Shown: positions 62,926-64,000 of the stretch, piece by piece
Position numbering within the stretch: the first letter of the stretch is position 1
Layout: every line of letters starts with the position of its first letter
Assembly (NCBI GenBank): GCA_963785245.1
Contig: CAWAUO010000012.1
Coordinates: 124,001-188,000 of the forward strand
Direction of reading: 5' to 3'
From: JAHEEL01 sp963785245
Lineage (GTDB): Bacteria > Actinomycetota > Acidimicrobiia > Spongiisociales > UBA5794
Length of the DNA stretch: 64,000 nucleotides
Program-made: the position numbers and the translations under genes
The notes under the pieces: model-generated
What the model was told of the DNA's origin: nothing
The model's input: the letters and a program-made list of their open reading frames with translations, nothing else
Database searches by the model: none

Positions 62926-64000
62926 CCGACACCAAGGCCGATCCGGCACCCGACCGTCCCGACGCCGCGGATCCATCGGAGCTGCCGGACGACATCATCA
63001 TCAGGGTCAACCACCTGGTGAAGGAGTTCCCCATCACCAAGGGCGTCTTCTTCCGCAAGCAGGTGGGCGCCGTCAAGGCGGTGTCAGACGTCTCGTTCGA
63101 GATCAAGAAGGGCGAGACGCTCGGTCTGGTTGGCGAATCGGGCTGCGGCAAATCCACGACGGCCCGCGCCCTCCTGCGGCTGCTCGAACCAACATCCGGT
63201 GATGTCTGGTTCCGCGTCGAGGAGGACGATGGGGACGACGAGATCGTGAACGTCGCAACGGCGAAGAAGGAGCAGCTGCGCGGCGTCCGGCGCGATATGC
63301 AGATCGTCTTCCAGGATCCCTATGCGTCGCTGAACCCCAGGATGACGGTTGCGTCCATCATCGCTGAACCGCTCGTGGTCTACGGCGAGGGCTCCAAGCA
63401 GGAGCGACTGGACAAGGTCAAGGATCTCCTCAGGGTCGTCGGCCTCAGTCCTGAGCACGCCAATCGCTACCCCCACGAGTTCTCAGGCGGTCAGCGGCAA
63501 CGCATCGGCGTGGCGAGGGCGTTGGCCCTGAATCCATCGTTCATGGTCCTCGACGAGCCCGTCTCGGCGCTCGATGTCTCGATCCAGGCACAGGTCCTGA
63601 ACCTGATGGACGACCTTCAGGATGAGTTCGGGCTGACCTACCTGTTCATTGCTCACGATCTCTCGGTGGTGCGCCACATCTCCGACCGGGTCGCCGTGAT
63701 GTACCTCGGCAAGATGGTCGAACTGGCGGATCGCAATTCGCTGTACGACCGGCCGATGCATCCGTACACCCATGCGCTGTTGTCGGCGGTGCCGATCCCG
63801 GATCCGAACATCGAGATGAGCCGCCAGCGCATCATCCTCGAAGGCGACATCCCGTCACCCGCGAACCCGCCTCCCGGCTGTCGTTTCAACACCCGCTGTC
63901 CGAAAGCCGTGGCCGGCACCTGCGATGTCCAGGAACCTGAGTTTCGCGAACTCGAGGAGGGCCACTGGGTCGCCTGCCACTTCCCGGAGATCAAGCAGGT
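62922..64000 (+). CDS. OppF/DppF-type ABC ATPase, 3' end beyond the window
   Basis: Second ATPase subunit; 359 codons visible from GTG 62922 with no stop before the window ends. It has an acidic Pro/Asp-rich leader of about 25 residues, then Walker A GESGCGKSTTARALL, Q-loop FQDPYASLNPRMTV, signature FSGGQRQRIGVARAL, Walker B MVLDEPVSALDVS, and the Cys-bearing C-terminal element CRFNTRCPKAVAGTC. Only the last few residues should be missing. It starts inside the preceding stop codon, so both ATPases are translated together. Confidence 0.93.
   Translation, partial: MTDTKADPAPDRPDAADPSELPDDIIIRVNHLVKEFPITKGVFFRKQVGAVKAVSDVSFEIKKGETLGLVGESGCGKSTTARALLRLLEPTSGDVWFRVEEDDGDDEIVNVATAKKEQLRGVRRDMQIVFQDPYASLNPRMTVASIIAEPLVVYGEGSKQERLDKVKDLLRVVGLSPEHANRYPHEFSGGQRQRIGVARALALNPSFMVLDEPVSALDVSIQAQVLNLMDDLQDEFGLTYLFIAHDLSVVRHISDRVAVMYLGKMVELADRNSLYDRPMHPYTHALLSAVPIPDPNIEMSRQRIILEGDIPSPANPPPGCRFNTRCPKAVAGTCDVQEPEFRELEEGHWVACHFPEIKQ

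Overview
The window is GC-rich, densely coded chromosomal DNA from an actinobacterium-like organism. The evidence is gene order: polA-rpsA-coaE-uvrB-uvrA-uvrC-rapZ-yvcK-gap-pgk-tpiA-secG is the classic actinobacterial arrangement. A DUF222/HNH gene, a WS/DGAT acyltransferase, paired ArsA-like ATPases and an apparently proofreading-dead PolA fit too. A deep-branching class such as Acidimicrobiia is plausible, but nothing here proves it. Many genes lack a Shine-Dalgarno and instead have a TAnnnT hexamer 6-8 nt before the start codon, which looks like leaderless transcription.

Layout. 0-10 kb: end of rluD, a WS/DGAT acyltransferase, two phosphofructokinases on the minus strand (one with ATP-type, one with PPi-type residues), dnaE, then two ArsA-like ATPases. 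10-20 kb: a double-length ThyX-like protein, small membrane proteins, transporters (EamA, MATE, MFS), xpt, a DUF222/HNH gene, nth and ccdA. 19.6-27 kb: trpE, a two-component system and a small cytochrome c, then trpC-trpF-trpB-trpA and tRNA-Leu(CAA). 27.5-32.1 kb: a coiled-coil protein, polA, and rpsA with a long acidic N-terminus. 32.2-42.2 kb: a Tad/Flp pilus island (cpaB, cpaE/tadZ, cpaF/tadA, tadB, tadC, a polytopic membrane protein, two Flp prepilins, and a NarL-type kinase/regulator pair) lying between rpsA and coaE. 42.2-53 kb: coaE, uvrB, uvrA, a methyltransferase, a small protein, uvrC, rapZ, yvcK. 52.9-57.5 kb: lower glycolysis (gap, pgk, tpiA, an unknown gene, gpmA) and secG. 57.5-64 kb: an oligopeptide/dipeptide ABC transporter (binding protein, two permeases, two ATPases, the last cut by the window end).

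How genes work together. The window combines central carbon metabolism, tryptophan synthesis from chorismate (trpG and trpD are not here), nucleotide excision repair (uvrABC), replication (dnaE, polA), and a pilus machine with an adjacent signalling pair. No CRISPR array, insertion sequence, prophage or classical defence system was seen.

Data quality matters. Several genes that must be intact in life (pfkA, gap, tpiA) and others (peptide-binding protein, oppB) carry one- or two-base indels, and indels are much denser between about 36.0 and 42.0 kb (tadB to the NarL-type kinase). The simplest reading is residual assembly or long-read error. Real decay of the pilus island cannot be excluded from sequence alone. 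Coordinates for these genes span the whole disrupted locus.
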